Shown here one piece after another: positions 50,989 through 62,800 of a DNA stretch of 64,000 nucleotides (position 1 is its first letter; each line of letters begins with the position of its first letter). The notes under the pieces were generated by a model. That model was not told the DNA's origin. It searched no databases and worked only from the letters and a program-made list of their open reading frames with translations. Source of the DNA: Erythrocercus mccallii (lineage: Eukaryota > Chordata > Aves > Passeriformes > Dicruridae); contig VZRG01000186.1 of the NCBI GenBank assembly GCA_013397435.1, forward strand, positions 687,157 through 751,156, written 5' to 3'. Position numbers and translations under genes: made by a program.

Positions 50989-52827
50989 GTAAGAATATTA
51001 TAATTTTTTCTGTGTTATTTTTATGACCTTAACCTCTTGTGTTTCTTAACATTTGTGAGTAATCAACAGGAAAATACTTCAAAGTACCTTGAATATTTTT
51101 TCCATCATGGTTTGTTGGTTGTTTTTTTTTCAGTTGACTCAGTAGCTCATTTATGGGGAACATAATGCAGGACTTTTTTTAGAATGTTCTTTACACTCAT
51201 TTTATATGTAATTGAACCACTTAACACTCTTAATGTAAACGTGTGTTGAATTAGATTCTACAAGAACAATTCCTAATAGTAGATAAGTGTTCAAAAAGGC
51301 TCTGTGACACATACACATTTCATTCTGCAAGTGCAAAAACAGCCTGCACATCCACATAAGAAAATAATGGGATTTTTTTTTTGTGATATACCACAAAGGT
51401 GTGAATATGAATATAAAGATGTTAAGAATATCGAACATAGGAGAAGTTTAGGTAAGGTTTAAGTAAGTTGTGATGTTTTGTTTTAAAATAGAAAATATAT
51501 TGTTAAGAGAGGGTTGTTGGTTGTTTTTTGGGGGGTTGGTTGGGGTCTTTTTGTTTTTTGTTTGTTTGTGTGGGGTTTTTTTGGGGGGCGGTTATTTGTG
51601 TTGGGTTAGGATTTTTTCCTTTTTTTTTCCTTTCTTGTAAAATAGAGCAAATCTTTCAAGTACAGGAGTGTATTAGGCACTTCAGTTCTGCAGATCCTGC
51701 TAAATTTCCTATAAAGAGTCATACAAATTAATACTGGATTTGACAACCATAAAAACCTGTGTGAGGTGTCCTACTCTACGTGGACATGTATGTACTTTAA
51801 GCCTTTGTAGGTACAGGACTTAACAAACTGAGCAAGATTGCTCTGGAACAGAATAATCCTCAATATGCTTTGCAATGGTGAAATGTGTCCAAGCATGTAA
51901 AGCCTAGGCACAGAGACAGCGCAGCTACAGTTCCCCTTGGAGACAGAAGTTGCTTTTCTTCACGGTGCTGTATTACACTGGATTGCTATATCAGTTTTTT
52001 CTGTGCTTCCAGTGTTATATATGCAAGTGCCCTATGAAAGAGCACGGAATCTCTAACCTCTATTTACATACACTGAGTTCAGTTTGACACATTTGAGGAG
52101 CTGAATAATGGTTGTCCTTTGTGTTAACTAATTTTCAGTGAGTCTTCCCCTTTCTGAATATACTCTACTTCTGCCTACAGTACCAGTCACAAGATCAGGA
52201 CTCTGAAACCAGTTAGGCAATGTCGTGATGAAAATTGGCTCAAAAGAGTAAAAAAGAGTATAGTAAAATAGCTATAAATCATTTTTGGTTTTGTTCTATG
52301 CCATCAAAGGGAAACTAGGGTAAAATAAGTTCAGACCATATATTCTTAAGATTTCTTGATTCATTCACATCTAAATTTCCACTATTATTTACATCAGCAT
52401 GAACTTTGTATTCTACATACAAAACTGGACCTTGTGCATGTTTTTTATTTAATTGTTAAATGCAGTTTAATTCATATTTAGAAAAAAAATCATTCAGATT
52501 TGGAGATTGTATTTTTGTTTTAGCACAAACCTGCCAATTTTTTGCAAATTCTGATGCATCAAGGATTACTTTTGTTTTCTTTAGTATTTGCCTTATGCTA
52601 ATCTCTTGCAGACCCTGCTTTGATCACTTGGATTCACTTGAAAAAAAAAATTGGAGAACAGTTCTGAAAGTGTTAAACATTCTTGCTTGCATGTGTAGTA
52701 GTTTTGATATCCAGGCTTCAAAATCATCCTTTTCCACAAGAATAAAAAAATAAAATAAAATAGGAAGACAGGCCTTTATAAAGTTTGTGGCTATTATTTT
52801 GAGAATCTTATTATTCTTTTTTTTTAG
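50989..52827 (+). other. CSMD1: CSMD1 intron between Sushi3 and CUB4 exons
   Basis: A phase-1 intron of 1839 bases with GTAAGA and TTTTTTAG borders. It holds a G/T-rich low-complexity tract at 51508-51636 and otherwise nothing recognised. Confidence 0.92.
51508..51636 (+). repeat. G/T-rich low-complexity tract
   Basis: About 130 bases of GGTTGTTTTT, GGGGTTTTTT and TTTG units with almost no A or C on the + strand, in the short intron between Sushi3 and CUB4. The open frame across it (GWLGSFCFLFVCVGFFWG-like) is compositional. Confidence 0.9.
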
Positions 52828-53154
52828 TTTCATGTTTCTTCAACTTCACCACACCATCTGGAATTATTCTTTCTCCAAATTATCCTGAGGAATATGGGAA
52901 CAATATGAACTGTGTTTGGCTAATTATCTCAGAGCCAGGAAGCAGAATTCATCTGATTTTCAACGACTTTGATGTAGAACCTCAATTTGACTACCTTACA
53001 ATCAAAGATGATGGGATTTCAGATTTACCACCTCTTGGCACCTTTTCTGGCAATGAGGTCCCTTCTCAATTGGCTAGTAGTGGGCACATAGTAAGACTTG
53101 AATTTCAGTCAGATCACTCTACTACTGGAAGAGGATTTAATATCACTTACACAA
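52828..53154 (+). CDS. CSMD1: CSMD1 exon: entire fourth CUB domain
   Basis: A single phase 1-1 exon of 108 codons encodes a whole CUB domain, from SCFFNFTTPSGIILSPNYPE to RGFNITYT. Cysteines at exon residues 2 and 28 form the first CUB disulfide; there is no second pair, as in other CSMD CUBs. E50, D54 and D60 (in VEPQFDYLTIKDD) match the calcium-ligand positions of cbCUB domains. Two N-glycosylation sequons, NFT near residue 5 and NIT near residue 105, are visible. The acceptor follows a long T run and the donor is GTAAGA. Residues 54-70 (DYLTIKDDGISDLPPLG) differ from the human protein as I remember it (DFLAVKDDGISDITVLG), the most changed patch in an otherwise nearly identical domain. Confidence 0.96.
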
Positions 53155-54912
53155 GTAAGAACTTCTGCTTTTTATTTTATGCCTAGTTTTATGCTTTCTT
53201 CATAATAATTAAAACGGAATATATTTTTATTTGTATTTTAGATTAAGATTTAGATTTAGATGTAGGTTTATAATACAGAAGTAAATTGTCATGATTATAT
53301 AATTGCGCTATTTTCCGATGTCTTCCTTGTATTTATTAGCTGAATCCTTATCATTTATTTTTTAAAATTGTGATAGTGTTGAGGAATTCACTACATTATT
53401 TATTATTTATCTTTTTTGTTCATACTGCATAAATTTGTCCATAACTGAAGTCCAGATCATTCACATCAAAGTATCCAGTGCATGTAATTTAGTATATTTC
53501 TCAGAAATTTCATCAGGAATAAGTTCATAAAGGTTTTAATCTTATATCCCAAATATTGAGGTATAAATCAAAAAAGCATAAGTAATCATCAATAAAAATA
53601 AATAGTTCTGGGAACCTGCTTTGCTTTTTTATTTTTTTTTCTAGTTGAATGAGGTGTAATCTAAGAATATAAACCCCTAAGAAAAGAGGTGTCTTTTCTG
53701 CATTATGCGTAACAGCTACACTCTCTGGTTTTTTCCAGTGTCTAGAACAGGGCTGAATTGATGCAGAAGTCTTTCTTATAAGAGTACACTAATTTAGAAT
53801 AATTCTTTTATCTGGCTACTGTCCCTTTAAGAATTTTAAGAATGTGCTACCTTTGAGAAGGCAATTCTCAAATGTATGAAGTTTAATTGCAGCTGGACAA
53901 CAAGTTGATAATGTAGACCAGTAGGTCACGTACATATAGAGAGCTACTCAGAAAATAAGTTTCTCCTGTTTGGGCAACCAGGATAGAGAAATATCTGGCT
54001 ACAGACGGTCCTCTGTTTTGTTTATATAAAGATATACTACCAAACAGTACTCTCAATAGGAAACTAGTAACAACATTGTCATGTAGAAAACATTTTTACA
54101 TTGGCCATAGAATGTTAACTCTCCTAAAAGTTTTATGAGTCATGCAAAGATGCTGCATATACAAAGGTTATCATTTCAGCTGAAGAAATTACCTTCTAGG
54201 GTTATAGAAGTTAATTGACAATAAAGTTGTCTTTGAGACCTTTTGCACTGTTTCTGTGTTGTGTCAATTAAAATGTGGCCAAAGTGTTTTCTTTCATTGT
54301 TTAGAAAGATTCCCCCCAGAAAACTGGAATTCATTGATTTCAATCTTTTTAGTCTTAGATGCCTAAATTGGTCTTTTACTTTTATAGGAAGGGATAATTT
54401 TTGTCCTTTGAAAAGTGTCAGGAAGAGAAAAGGGGAAGCCATTTCCTCTTGTTTTATCACTTGGTACCTATGAGAGGAGAACAATACTCGCTTTGCTGCA
54501 ACCTCCTTTCAGGTAGTTGTAGGGAGCAATAGGAGCTCCTCTCAGCCTCCTTTTCTTCAGGTTATGCAACCTCAATTCCCTTATACTAGAGGCAAAACAG
54601 CTGGATTTTGTCCAGAGGAAAATCTAGGAAAATTGTTCTTGTGTATCTAAGCCACCTATATCTAAAAACTTCTGAAATCCAAATATGTTGCATATGTATG
54701 AATGTCATTGGATTTGAAGCTTTTTATTGAGAAATTTTCTATACTTTTAATTATATATTACTATGTTATATGTGTTATATGTTATTGTATTGCAACTGAA
54801 ATAATAATCTCCTCTTCCAAAAAACCCCAAGACACAAAGTTTAAAGGGATGGTTTTTACTATTTCTATCATTTTGGGTTTTATTACCAGTATTATTGCTA
54901 TATTTTTATCAG
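53155..54912 (+). other. CSMD1: CSMD1 intron between CUB4 and Sushi4 exons
   Basis: A phase-1 intron of 1758 bases with GTAAGA and TTTATCAG borders. No repeat is recognised. Its last 210 bases are open in the same frame as the following exon. Confidence 0.92.
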
Positions 54913-55107
54913 CCTTTGGTCAGAATGAGTGTCACGATCCAGGCATTCCTATAAATGGGAGGCGTTTTGGAGACAGATTCCTTCTGGGAAGTTCTGTTTC
55001 CTTTCACTGTGATGATGGCTTTGTGAAGACTCAAGGCTCTGAATCCATAACCTGTATTATGCAAGATGGAAATGTAGTATGGAGCTCCACTGTCCCACGT
55101 TGTGAAG
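54913..55107 (+). CDS. CSMD1: CSMD1 exon: fourth Sushi (CCP) domain
   Basis: A complete Sushi/CCP module of 64 codons in a phase 1-1 exon, beginning FGQNECHDPGIPINGRRFGD and ending SSTVPRCE. Cysteines at exon residues 6, 32, 47 and 63, plus W56, fit the CCP consensus. The acceptor is TTTTTATCAG and the donor GTAGGG, a weaker donor than its neighbours. The first two bases complete a threonine started in the previous exon, and the last G starts the alanine that opens the next CUB. The reading frame is also open upstream into the intron back to an ATG at 54702 and downstream to a stop at 55146-55148; that extension is intronic and is discussed as a finding. Confidence 0.96.
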
Positions 55108-56373
55108 GTAGGGGCACAATCTTTACTTTGCACCTACACTTTGAATAATGACACCATTTAAATTTAGCTTACTTTTTACATTTTGCACATAAATAAGACT
55201 GCTTTACCTCAAGTTATTCATTCATCTTAACATTCTTCCAGTCAAGTGATAGCACAGTAATAGAAACAAGATTGCTTGCTTTTATATTCTTGGAATAAAT
55301 TAGCATTCTAAAAATGTGGTTGCTATTGTTTCCAAGTTCTGATTGTCACCATCATTACTCAGTTGTGAATTATAACTACTATAACAGTTTTGCCTGTAGC
55401 ACGCTGAAGAACATAATTATCTACCACATAGGAAGTAAATAAAGCTTCTAAATAGAAGTCCTGCTTGAAAATGTATCCCTTTAACTTTCATAAAATGAAA
55501 GTAAACCTGAAATTCTGTGTGTAATATTATAACCTGCAGTACACTTATTCCTGAGAAATATAGTGAAAACCAGAGCTATGTTTATTATCCATGATATTCC
55601 CAAAAATTTCCAAGTTTATCTGCTTGTCCTTTCCTAGGCAAATAAACAGACTAAGATGATCTCTGCTTAGATTTAAAACTTTCTTTAGTATGAAATAGAG
55701 TAAGAAGAATTGCTTAATGCTTAACTGATAGGTCCTAAAGTCAAGGTAGATGAATGCATTTAATAAATTACTAAACTATGTTTTTTAAAAGTCATGTTCA
55801 AAATATATACCTTTTCTTAAACAATAGATACATAGACAGACTCCAAATTAAAATAATTTTTTGGGAGAAACTAATCCAAACCATCTGAATCTCACATTTC
55901 CATTACTTTCAGTGTCATTGCAATTACTTAAGGATCTGGATCATATCACTTTCTTGTTATTTGGGCAATTTGAGAACTCAGTTCTCATAAGACTGTGCAT
56001 TTTAAAGAAAATTTAGAAATACTGAAGAACTCTCCCCATGTCTGCAGTCCATTTGAAGACGTGTATGTGAACTGGATGTTGTGCTAACAAAATTTCTTAC
56101 ACTGATTAAAGCATGTTACACAGTGGAGCAGGGTTTTTCTTTTATTCTTAGAGCAAACCAAGCCCACTCCAAAGCAGGGAGTAGGGTGTTGTTTTTTTGT
56201 CAGAAGATTTTTTGGTCATTTTGAAACTCTAGATTCAATTGTTTTCAGTGTATTCTTACTGTAATTTTATTTTTGAAAATGCATAGATAAAGGACCAGTG
56301 ATAAGCACTTCGAAGGGAAAAAAAAGAGGGAAAAACTTACAGAAATTACTTTTTCAGAAAATATATACGTACC

Positions 56374-56404
56374 TCTTTTCTTTTCTTTTCTTTATCTTTT
56401 CTTT
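56374..56404 (+). repeat. (TTTTC)n microsatellite
   Basis: Five to six CTTTT units with one interruption. Confidence 0.85.
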
Positions 56405-56473
56405 GAACCTTCTGGAATGTTTACTTGGTTTTTAATAAGGAAAGGATTAAACCAATAGACTGGTTTGGGGCTC

Positions 56474-56498
56474 ATATATATATATATATATATATATA
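56474..56498 (+). repeat. (AT)n microsatellite
   Basis: About twelve uninterrupted AT copies. Confidence 0.93.
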
Positions 56499-57539
56499 CA
56501 TATCTTTGTTTCTTTTATAGAAGGAAAGTAGTTCTGTTCAGGATATGTTCCTTTCTGATGTGGATTCTCTTGATAATTGAAGGAGTTTTGGGCTTGGATT
56601 AAAGAATCCTAAACATGATGTGGTTTGCTTCTAGTTGTCTGAGATTTCAGAACAACTGTTGTTTTTCTGTTGCTCTGCTCTGTGTTTTTTTAAATACATA
56701 ACAGTCTCTGTAAGTAACATCTGAAATACATGAAGTAAATGAATGTACATGAAGTGTTATAATCAGTTGAAGATCAACAGTCTTATGACCGTTCTTATTC
56801 ATAGTATGGTGAAATTTAATTTAAAAAACCACTATGTAATAAATTGATTTCCTCATTAACTACACACATGGTAAGGTAAATTCATTTTACTGGTTTTTCA
56901 TTTTGCTGCAAAGAAAATTTGGTGTATTTCAGAATTTGTGTATTGCTTTTATTTCCCACTCAAATCTGGAAAAAACCTCTAGACACAAGTGCATATCGTA
57001 AGTGAAATCAAATAACCTCTCTCATTAGTTTTTTTATGGTGCTAAAAACATTGAAATAAAACTAGGCATATTAATTTGCAATTCACAAATTTGTGTTGCC
57101 ATCCATTTCTATGTGGCATAATAGGTTGGTTTGTCACTACTTAGAGAAAGAGAAGACATCTAGCAAGATTTTCTGCAGTGAAATGTGGATTTTTCTGATA
57201 ATTACACCATTGACTTCTTCTATGAGGACAATATAAATGATACTAAGATAAATTTACCTGACCTTGACAATGTGCCTGTGTTACGCTGTGCCATACCCTT
57301 TAGTAAAACATAACATCCCAAGGCCCTATGCCATGACAGCTTAAATTTTTAAGAGACTCATGTTTTCCTAAATTTGTTCTGTCATTTCTGTTGTTGTTTA
57401 ATCCTGCTCTAAAGTCCTTTAATTTTGCTCTGAAAAATGCTCCCTGCTAGCCCTGTCATTTTCATAGCCCTCTTGAATATATTTTTCTTTTTTAAATTTT
57501 TGTGGAGGAGGATTTGGTTAGAGAATATTTAAACAAATT

Positions 57540-57768
57540 TGACATACTGGAATGGGATGCAACCAAGACTCCTGAAGAAGCCATTCAATGAAATCCCAAG
57601 GTTATTCAATATCTTGGGAAGCTGATTTAAACCAGGGAGATCCCTGAGGACTAGAAGAAAGCAAATTCCAGTCTTGGAGAAAGAGGGAAGATATGAAGAA
57701 CTACAGGTCTCATCTCTGTCAGTGGGAAAGGTGATGCAACAATATTCCTTGAAGCCATTTCCAAACCA
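57540..57768 (+). mobile_element. CR1 LINE, upstream part (split by an LTR)
   Basis: Nucleotide and broken-frame similarity to the N-terminal RT region of CR1: text equivalent to the PIFKKG..ED..NYR..SL block (frame pieces REDMKN and YEELQVSSLS) and then GGGAAAGGTGATGCAACAAT, the CR1 'GKVMEQ' region. It stops at CCATTTCCAAACCAG, and the same CR1 family resumes after 58244. Confidence 0.75.
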
Positions 57769-58244
57769 GGTGCTGTGGTTTAAACCCAGCTGGAAATTAA
57801 GACCCATGCAAGTGCTCCTTTTCCCTCCACCCTCTCCTGTGAGAGGGAGACAAAAGGCAGATATTCTGAGTTGAGATAGGAAAACAGCAATGAGATAAGA
57901 TAGTAAGAACAACAATATTGATAGTAAAAGTATACAAGAGAGGGTGATTTACATACAAAAAGTGCTCACCCACTGCCTAACTGACCAACCAGCCCAACTG
58001 GGCTCCACATATGGGCGGCCACTGAGACAAAGACAAAATGCCCCCCCACATCTTCCTGCTCATATTTTTCCTCCACCTCATGTCACATTCTCTTCTTCTT
58101 GCAAGTCCCTAACTTCTGACCCTCAGGGAAGGTATGAGTGGTATAGAATAACCACCCATATGTGCCCACACAGCTCCAAAGTCTGCTCCCTCAAGGCTAC
58201 TGTGAGAAACTTAACTCTGTTCAAGCCAAAACTAGAACAAAACG
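57769..58244. mobile_element. Solo LTR of an avian endogenous retrovirus inside CR1 (old, non-coding)
   Basis: About 475 bases begin GTGCTGTGGTTTAAACCCAG and contain TTGAGATAGGAAAACAGCAA and AAGAGAGGGTGATTTACATA blocks, ending near CCAAAACTAGAACAAAAC. This pattern matches a common avian LTR whose ends read TGTGGTGGTTTAA...ACCAGGACA. It contains no retroviral gene. It cleanly interrupts a CR1 copy, so it inserted later. The ERV class (probably ERVL-like) and the target duplication could not be settled by eye. Confidence 0.7.
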
Positions 58245-59275
58245 AAGAATACTGTGGTGACTGGGAGTAATCAACTCGGATTGATGAAGTGGAAATCATG
58301 CCTGACCAACCTAATAGCCTTCTGCGTTAAAATGAACTGTCTGATGGATGAGGGGAGAGTAATGGATATTCAGTATCAGTAATGTGTTTGGCACTGTGTC
58401 ATACAAAATTCTCAATGACAAACTGGTGAAGTAAGGACTAGAGAAGTGAAAAGTGAAGTGGACTGAAAACTGACTCAGCTATTTGACTCATAGAATTTTA
58501 GGCAGTGTCACAAGGTACAATTGGAGGCTAATTCGAAGCAATGTAGTCCAGGGGTCAATACCCTATCCAGTGCTGTTTAAGATCTTTGGTACTGAACTGA
58601 ATACTGAGGTAGAATGTATGCTGAGTGAGTCTGGAGATGATGTAAAACTGGGGGGAGTGGCTGGTGTACCAGTTGTTTGTGCTGCTGTTCAGAGGGACAA
58701 GAGAGGCAGGAGAACTGGGCTGAGAACAAATGACAGATCTTTCCCATCTATTCAGCATTGGTGAGGCCATGTTGTGAGCACTGTGTGCACTCCTTTTCCA
58801 CAAGAAAATTGTGGACATAATTGTGGACATACTGCAGTGAGTCCAGTGAAGGGTCAAAAAGATAAATAAGGACTGTCATACAAGAAGAGGTTGAAAGAAC
58901 TGCGCTTGTCTCAACTAGAAAAGAAAACATTCAGGAATCAAGAGGGATCTTGTCAATATGTATGGATAAGAAGGTGGAGCTAGAATCTCCTAAATCTCCT
59001 CAGTAAAATCTCTCCAGTAAAATGACTGGACAAGAGGCAGTGAACAGAAATTGAGATACGTGGATTTATGTTTAAAGATAAGAAAATCCTTGCACTGTGA
59101 GAGTGATCAAAAATTAAAACAGACTGCCCAGAAAGTCTGGAGAGTGTCTGACTTTAGAGGAAAGGGCATGATCCTGATTGGACATGGTTCTGTGCAATCT
59201 GTTATTTTGAGCAAACGGACTAGATGGTTTCCAGACATCTCTTTCAGCTTAAACCATTCTATGGTCCAATGGAAT
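58245..59275 (+). mobile_element. CR1 LINE, downstream part to 3' end
   Basis: The copy resumes with GTGGAAATCATGCCTGACCA, CCTAATAGCCTTCTGCG and a GGATGAGGGGAGAGTAATGG block, then decayed RT text including a D-D-V-K-L-G-G motif (from DDTKLGG), and ends with GACTAGATGGTTTCCAGACA and CATTCTATGG, the CR1 3' end. It has lost several internal blocks and holds many stops and shifts. An internal 15-base repeat (AATTGTGGACATA) lies near 58807-58832. Confidence 0.82.
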
Positions 59276-59708
59276 ATTTACAGCTGCCAGTTCCACTGAG
59301 CTCAGTTATTACTCAAAAAGGTGGCACAGTACAATGGTAATAATTACTTGGAACAATTTATCTGATGTTTCTACATAAATGTGGAATCATACTGGATCTA
59401 AATGTGATGAGACAGTATCATTTTTTTAACAAGATACTGTGCTTTTCAACAGAAAGAAGGCTGGCAGACCCAAGTGCCATGCTCTGTGTGTTGCAATATA
59501 TAGAGAGAATATGTGTTGATAAAATACATTGCAGGCCTTATGAGTTTGAAGAAATCAAAGTGCTCATAACACTGTGTTAAACCATTAAAAATATATTAAA
59601 CTTATATTTCTATGCATTTTAATTTGATTTTTTGAAATTTCTTTGAATATATAATATATTAGAAATAATTTGTATGTTACAAATATGCTTTTTTTTCTTT
59701 TCTTTCAG

Positions 59709-59847
59709 CACCATGTGGTGGGCATTTGACAGCATCAAGTGGTGTTATCTTGCCACCAGGGTGGCCAGGATATTACAAGGACTCACTTAATTGTGAATGG
59801 GTGATTGAAGCAAGACCAGGACATTCCATTAAGATCACTTTTGACAG
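59709..59847 (+). CDS. CSMD1: CSMD1 exon: first half of fifth CUB domain
   Basis: After completing an alanine codon, 45 codons run from PCGGHLTASSGVILPPGWPG to GHSIKITFD, then two bases of a split arginine. This is the N-terminal half of a CUB domain: the opening PCGG, the S-G-x-I-L-x-P-G-x-P strand, and the two disulfide cysteines at exon residues 2 and 28 followed by W30. The acceptor has a strong pyrimidine tract (TTTTCTTTTCTTTCAG) and the donor is GTGAGT. The following intron is phase 2 and splits this CUB, unlike the fourth CUB, which is one exon. Small differences from the human protein as remembered (N for H before the second cysteine, R for K in EARPG) fit a bird orthologue. Confidence 0.95.
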
Positions 59848-62800
59848 GTGAGTATCATAAAGTCAGACAAGAAGTAGGGTCTGAGTATAAATACTTGTTT
59901 TATTATTGAAGAATAAGTATGTACTTTAAGAACCCAAACCACAAAAAGGAACTTCATTGCAACACTCACAATACTATTCCTATAAGTAGGCAATTAAAGC
60001 TTTCTAATGTGTTGTTTGCTTCCCTTGTACTCAGCAGGAAGTTCCAGAATTTTAAGATGCTTTTCTTTTCTCATTAAGGCCTTCATAGTATTTATGGATT
60101 TATATTTGTTTTTAAGCATTTTTTTTTAATTAATGATCAGAAGCCTGAGGTTCAGGGATGTCTTCTTAAATAGAAATAACAGTTTTAGTTATAAGATGGA
60201 GCATTTAAATTTTATAAAAGGAAATGCATTGCCTGAAGTTACAGATGTTTGAATGTGCATGACCTTAACAGTGTGATGGCAATATTTCTGAGAAAATTAA
60301 TGCGAAACCAAGGCTTATGTGACATGTGGTGCAGTTTAAGGACCTAATTTCCTGAATTTTAGACAGATGCACACACATACTCCATTAGCTGAATTCCAGA
60401 GTTTTGTGTACAAATGGAACTACAACAAAATTAAACAAGAACTTAGAGTTTACCCTGATACAAAATGGAGAATTCTGATTACATATAATTTTGTAGGTAC
60501 AGCAGATGCACAATTAATCTACTTCAATTTTATCTCAGCATTATTAGCAAATGGATTTTGTTGCCATTTCCTAATTCTTTCAATTGCAGAACAGCATTAC
60601 CATTCAGCATGTTGGTTTTGGTAGACAAAGAAAAAACTTGTTAATAATAGTATAACCTTGCTTTTGCAGTAAAATTATTTTCTTTTGTCAACACGAAGGC
60701 AAAAAATTCCATGGAAAACCTTTTTATTGCTTACAAGAAAAACTGACTTTGCTGTCTGATATAATGTTAGCAAATTACAAATCAGTAAACAAATCAGGAA
60801 CAAATAAAATATTTTTGTCAAATATTTGGTCTAGTTTGGAGAAAATGGAACTCTTTTATACTTTATTGTGTGACTTGCCTCAAAGATATACCTAAAAGAA
60901 TGAAGCTTTATACAAATGTGATATTAATAATGTAAATTATCTCCTCTTGAGCTAATGAAGCTGTAATGTTGTTGGACAAATGTGCCTTTTCAGAGTTCTT
61001 AGAAACTTTCCAGAAGTAGCAGCAAATGACTGCATGACCCTATGATTAGTGTACATTGAAACATTTTGCATTTCAGATTATGCCTAATCCCTGTAAGGGT
61101 AACAGAAAAGTAAAATCTAATTGATTCAAGTCATGAGGAAAGGGGTAGAACAATAATGGCTGACTTGAAGATCTTTTGTACTTTAAATATTGATAAAAAA
61201 TAGTTTGATAATTTATACAACTAACCTCTGTATCCAAAACCAACCCAACTGTATGAAGAATAGTATAACATAGCATCCTTTAAGTCTTTTTTAAAATTAT
61301 CTATGGACATTTGGAGGGTGTCCTACCTCTTACCTATATTAGTAAGCTAATAAACATTAAAATAAATTAAACCCCAAAAAGTAACCCCTAATTAGATATT
61401 TTTGGTAGCCATTAAGAACTTCCAATAACAAATTGTCTTGATTTATCACTTTAGGAAAAGTGCAAAGACTAAGAATACAAACCAACAACAAAGCCAGCCC
61501 AATTTAAAAAACAATTCATTGCCTTAAAACCTTAAAATCAGACAAGTGAATTTTAAAGTCACATTTGAGTTTGACATGAGCAGGAATCTACTGGGAATAA
61601 CGATCAGTGTTATAATAGCAATTGTTGTTAAGAGTTATTTTCTGGTTTCTGTCTCCAGCAAGGGTTTGCCATCCATTGTTGTCATACTGCCCTGCTAAGA
61701 AAACCACAATTGCTGGCTGAGAGCACTTTATTCCTAATTAGTTTTCTTCACAAACATAACTGTCAAAATAATTGAACTGTTCAACTATTGATCTTAAGTC
61801 TATTCATTATGAGTACAAATAAAGTATTTAAATCAACCTAGCTGTGTCTGCCTGCTTTCATCATTCTGCTGCAGGATAAATCAATGTATAATCTCTGAAA
61901 TTATGGAAGGGTACTCAAAAACTGCCAAGTACTTCAGTGGTACCCCCTGTAGCTGTCTATTTTGGTAAATTAGAGTCAGTGAGCCTTTCCAGGCACAAAA
62001 CCTCATGTTTATGCAGCTAAATTGTTGAAATAGTCTCCAACATGCTCCTTGAGTTTGTCAGCCAGGCTAAAGGATGTATTTAATAGTATGGATGTAGGCC
62101 ATTCCATTCTAGCTGATTTCACTGTGAGAAATGGGTCCTAAAAATGCTTAATGTATTAGCAAACCTGCAAGCCCTGTATTCCACTGTCAGAGTGAATAGA
62201 CAGTAGTAAAAGCAATCATCTGGATTTTATCCAGCTTATCCAAATAAATTACCATAAATCTAGAGTTTTCTGTATGAAGAGGAAGAAATGATATGAAGTG
62301 CCTAAGTCAGTTCCCCAGCAGTCATTAGCTCTGACAGCGAAGCAAAAGCTTTCTGACTTCTGGCTGTGTTTTTGTTTTCAAGGAAGAATGAGAGAAGGAC
62401 TAGAAAGAATACTAAATGCTTGCTAAAACTGACCTTTTTCTTATATTGTTCAATATTGTTGTGTCTGTGAAGATGTTTATGCAAGAACAATGTTATTTGT
62501 TCTCTAAAATGTAATGGCCTGGATGGGAGCTTGGTCATTCTGTTATCATTGCCTAATGAAATATAAAGTTTATTTACACTTTGAAGGAATGTCACATATA
62601 TTTCTCTTTTCTTGAGTGTTTAATATTTTGCACTATTCTTTAATAACAAAAATACAGTTTCTTATCTCTAGACCACTAAATATGTCCCATATTGGCAAGA
62701 CAGCTTAAGGCATTTACTTTGAAAAAAGTATTATATTGCATAGGGATTTCTGCTGCTCTCAGAAGTTGAACTAACAAGCCTTATGGGAATAGAAGAGAAA

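Larger units (their letters stand above)
55108..59708 (+). other. CSMD1: CSMD1 intron between Sushi4 and CUB5 exons
   Basis: A phase-1 intron of 4601 bases with GTAGGG and TTTCTTTCAG borders. The first 2.4 kb is plain AT-rich sequence with a TTTTC run at 56374 and an AT run at 56474. From about 57540 to 59275 it is an old CR1 split by an LTR. Confidence 0.92.

Noticed and set aside
56474..56498. AT run as a possible promoter or origin
   Set aside because: It is a plain dinucleotide microsatellite in mid-intron with no accompanying signals.
57944..58270. 108-codon open frame in the CR1/LTR region
   Set aside because: It crosses the non-coding LTR and its boundary with CR1; it is not a retroviral gene.
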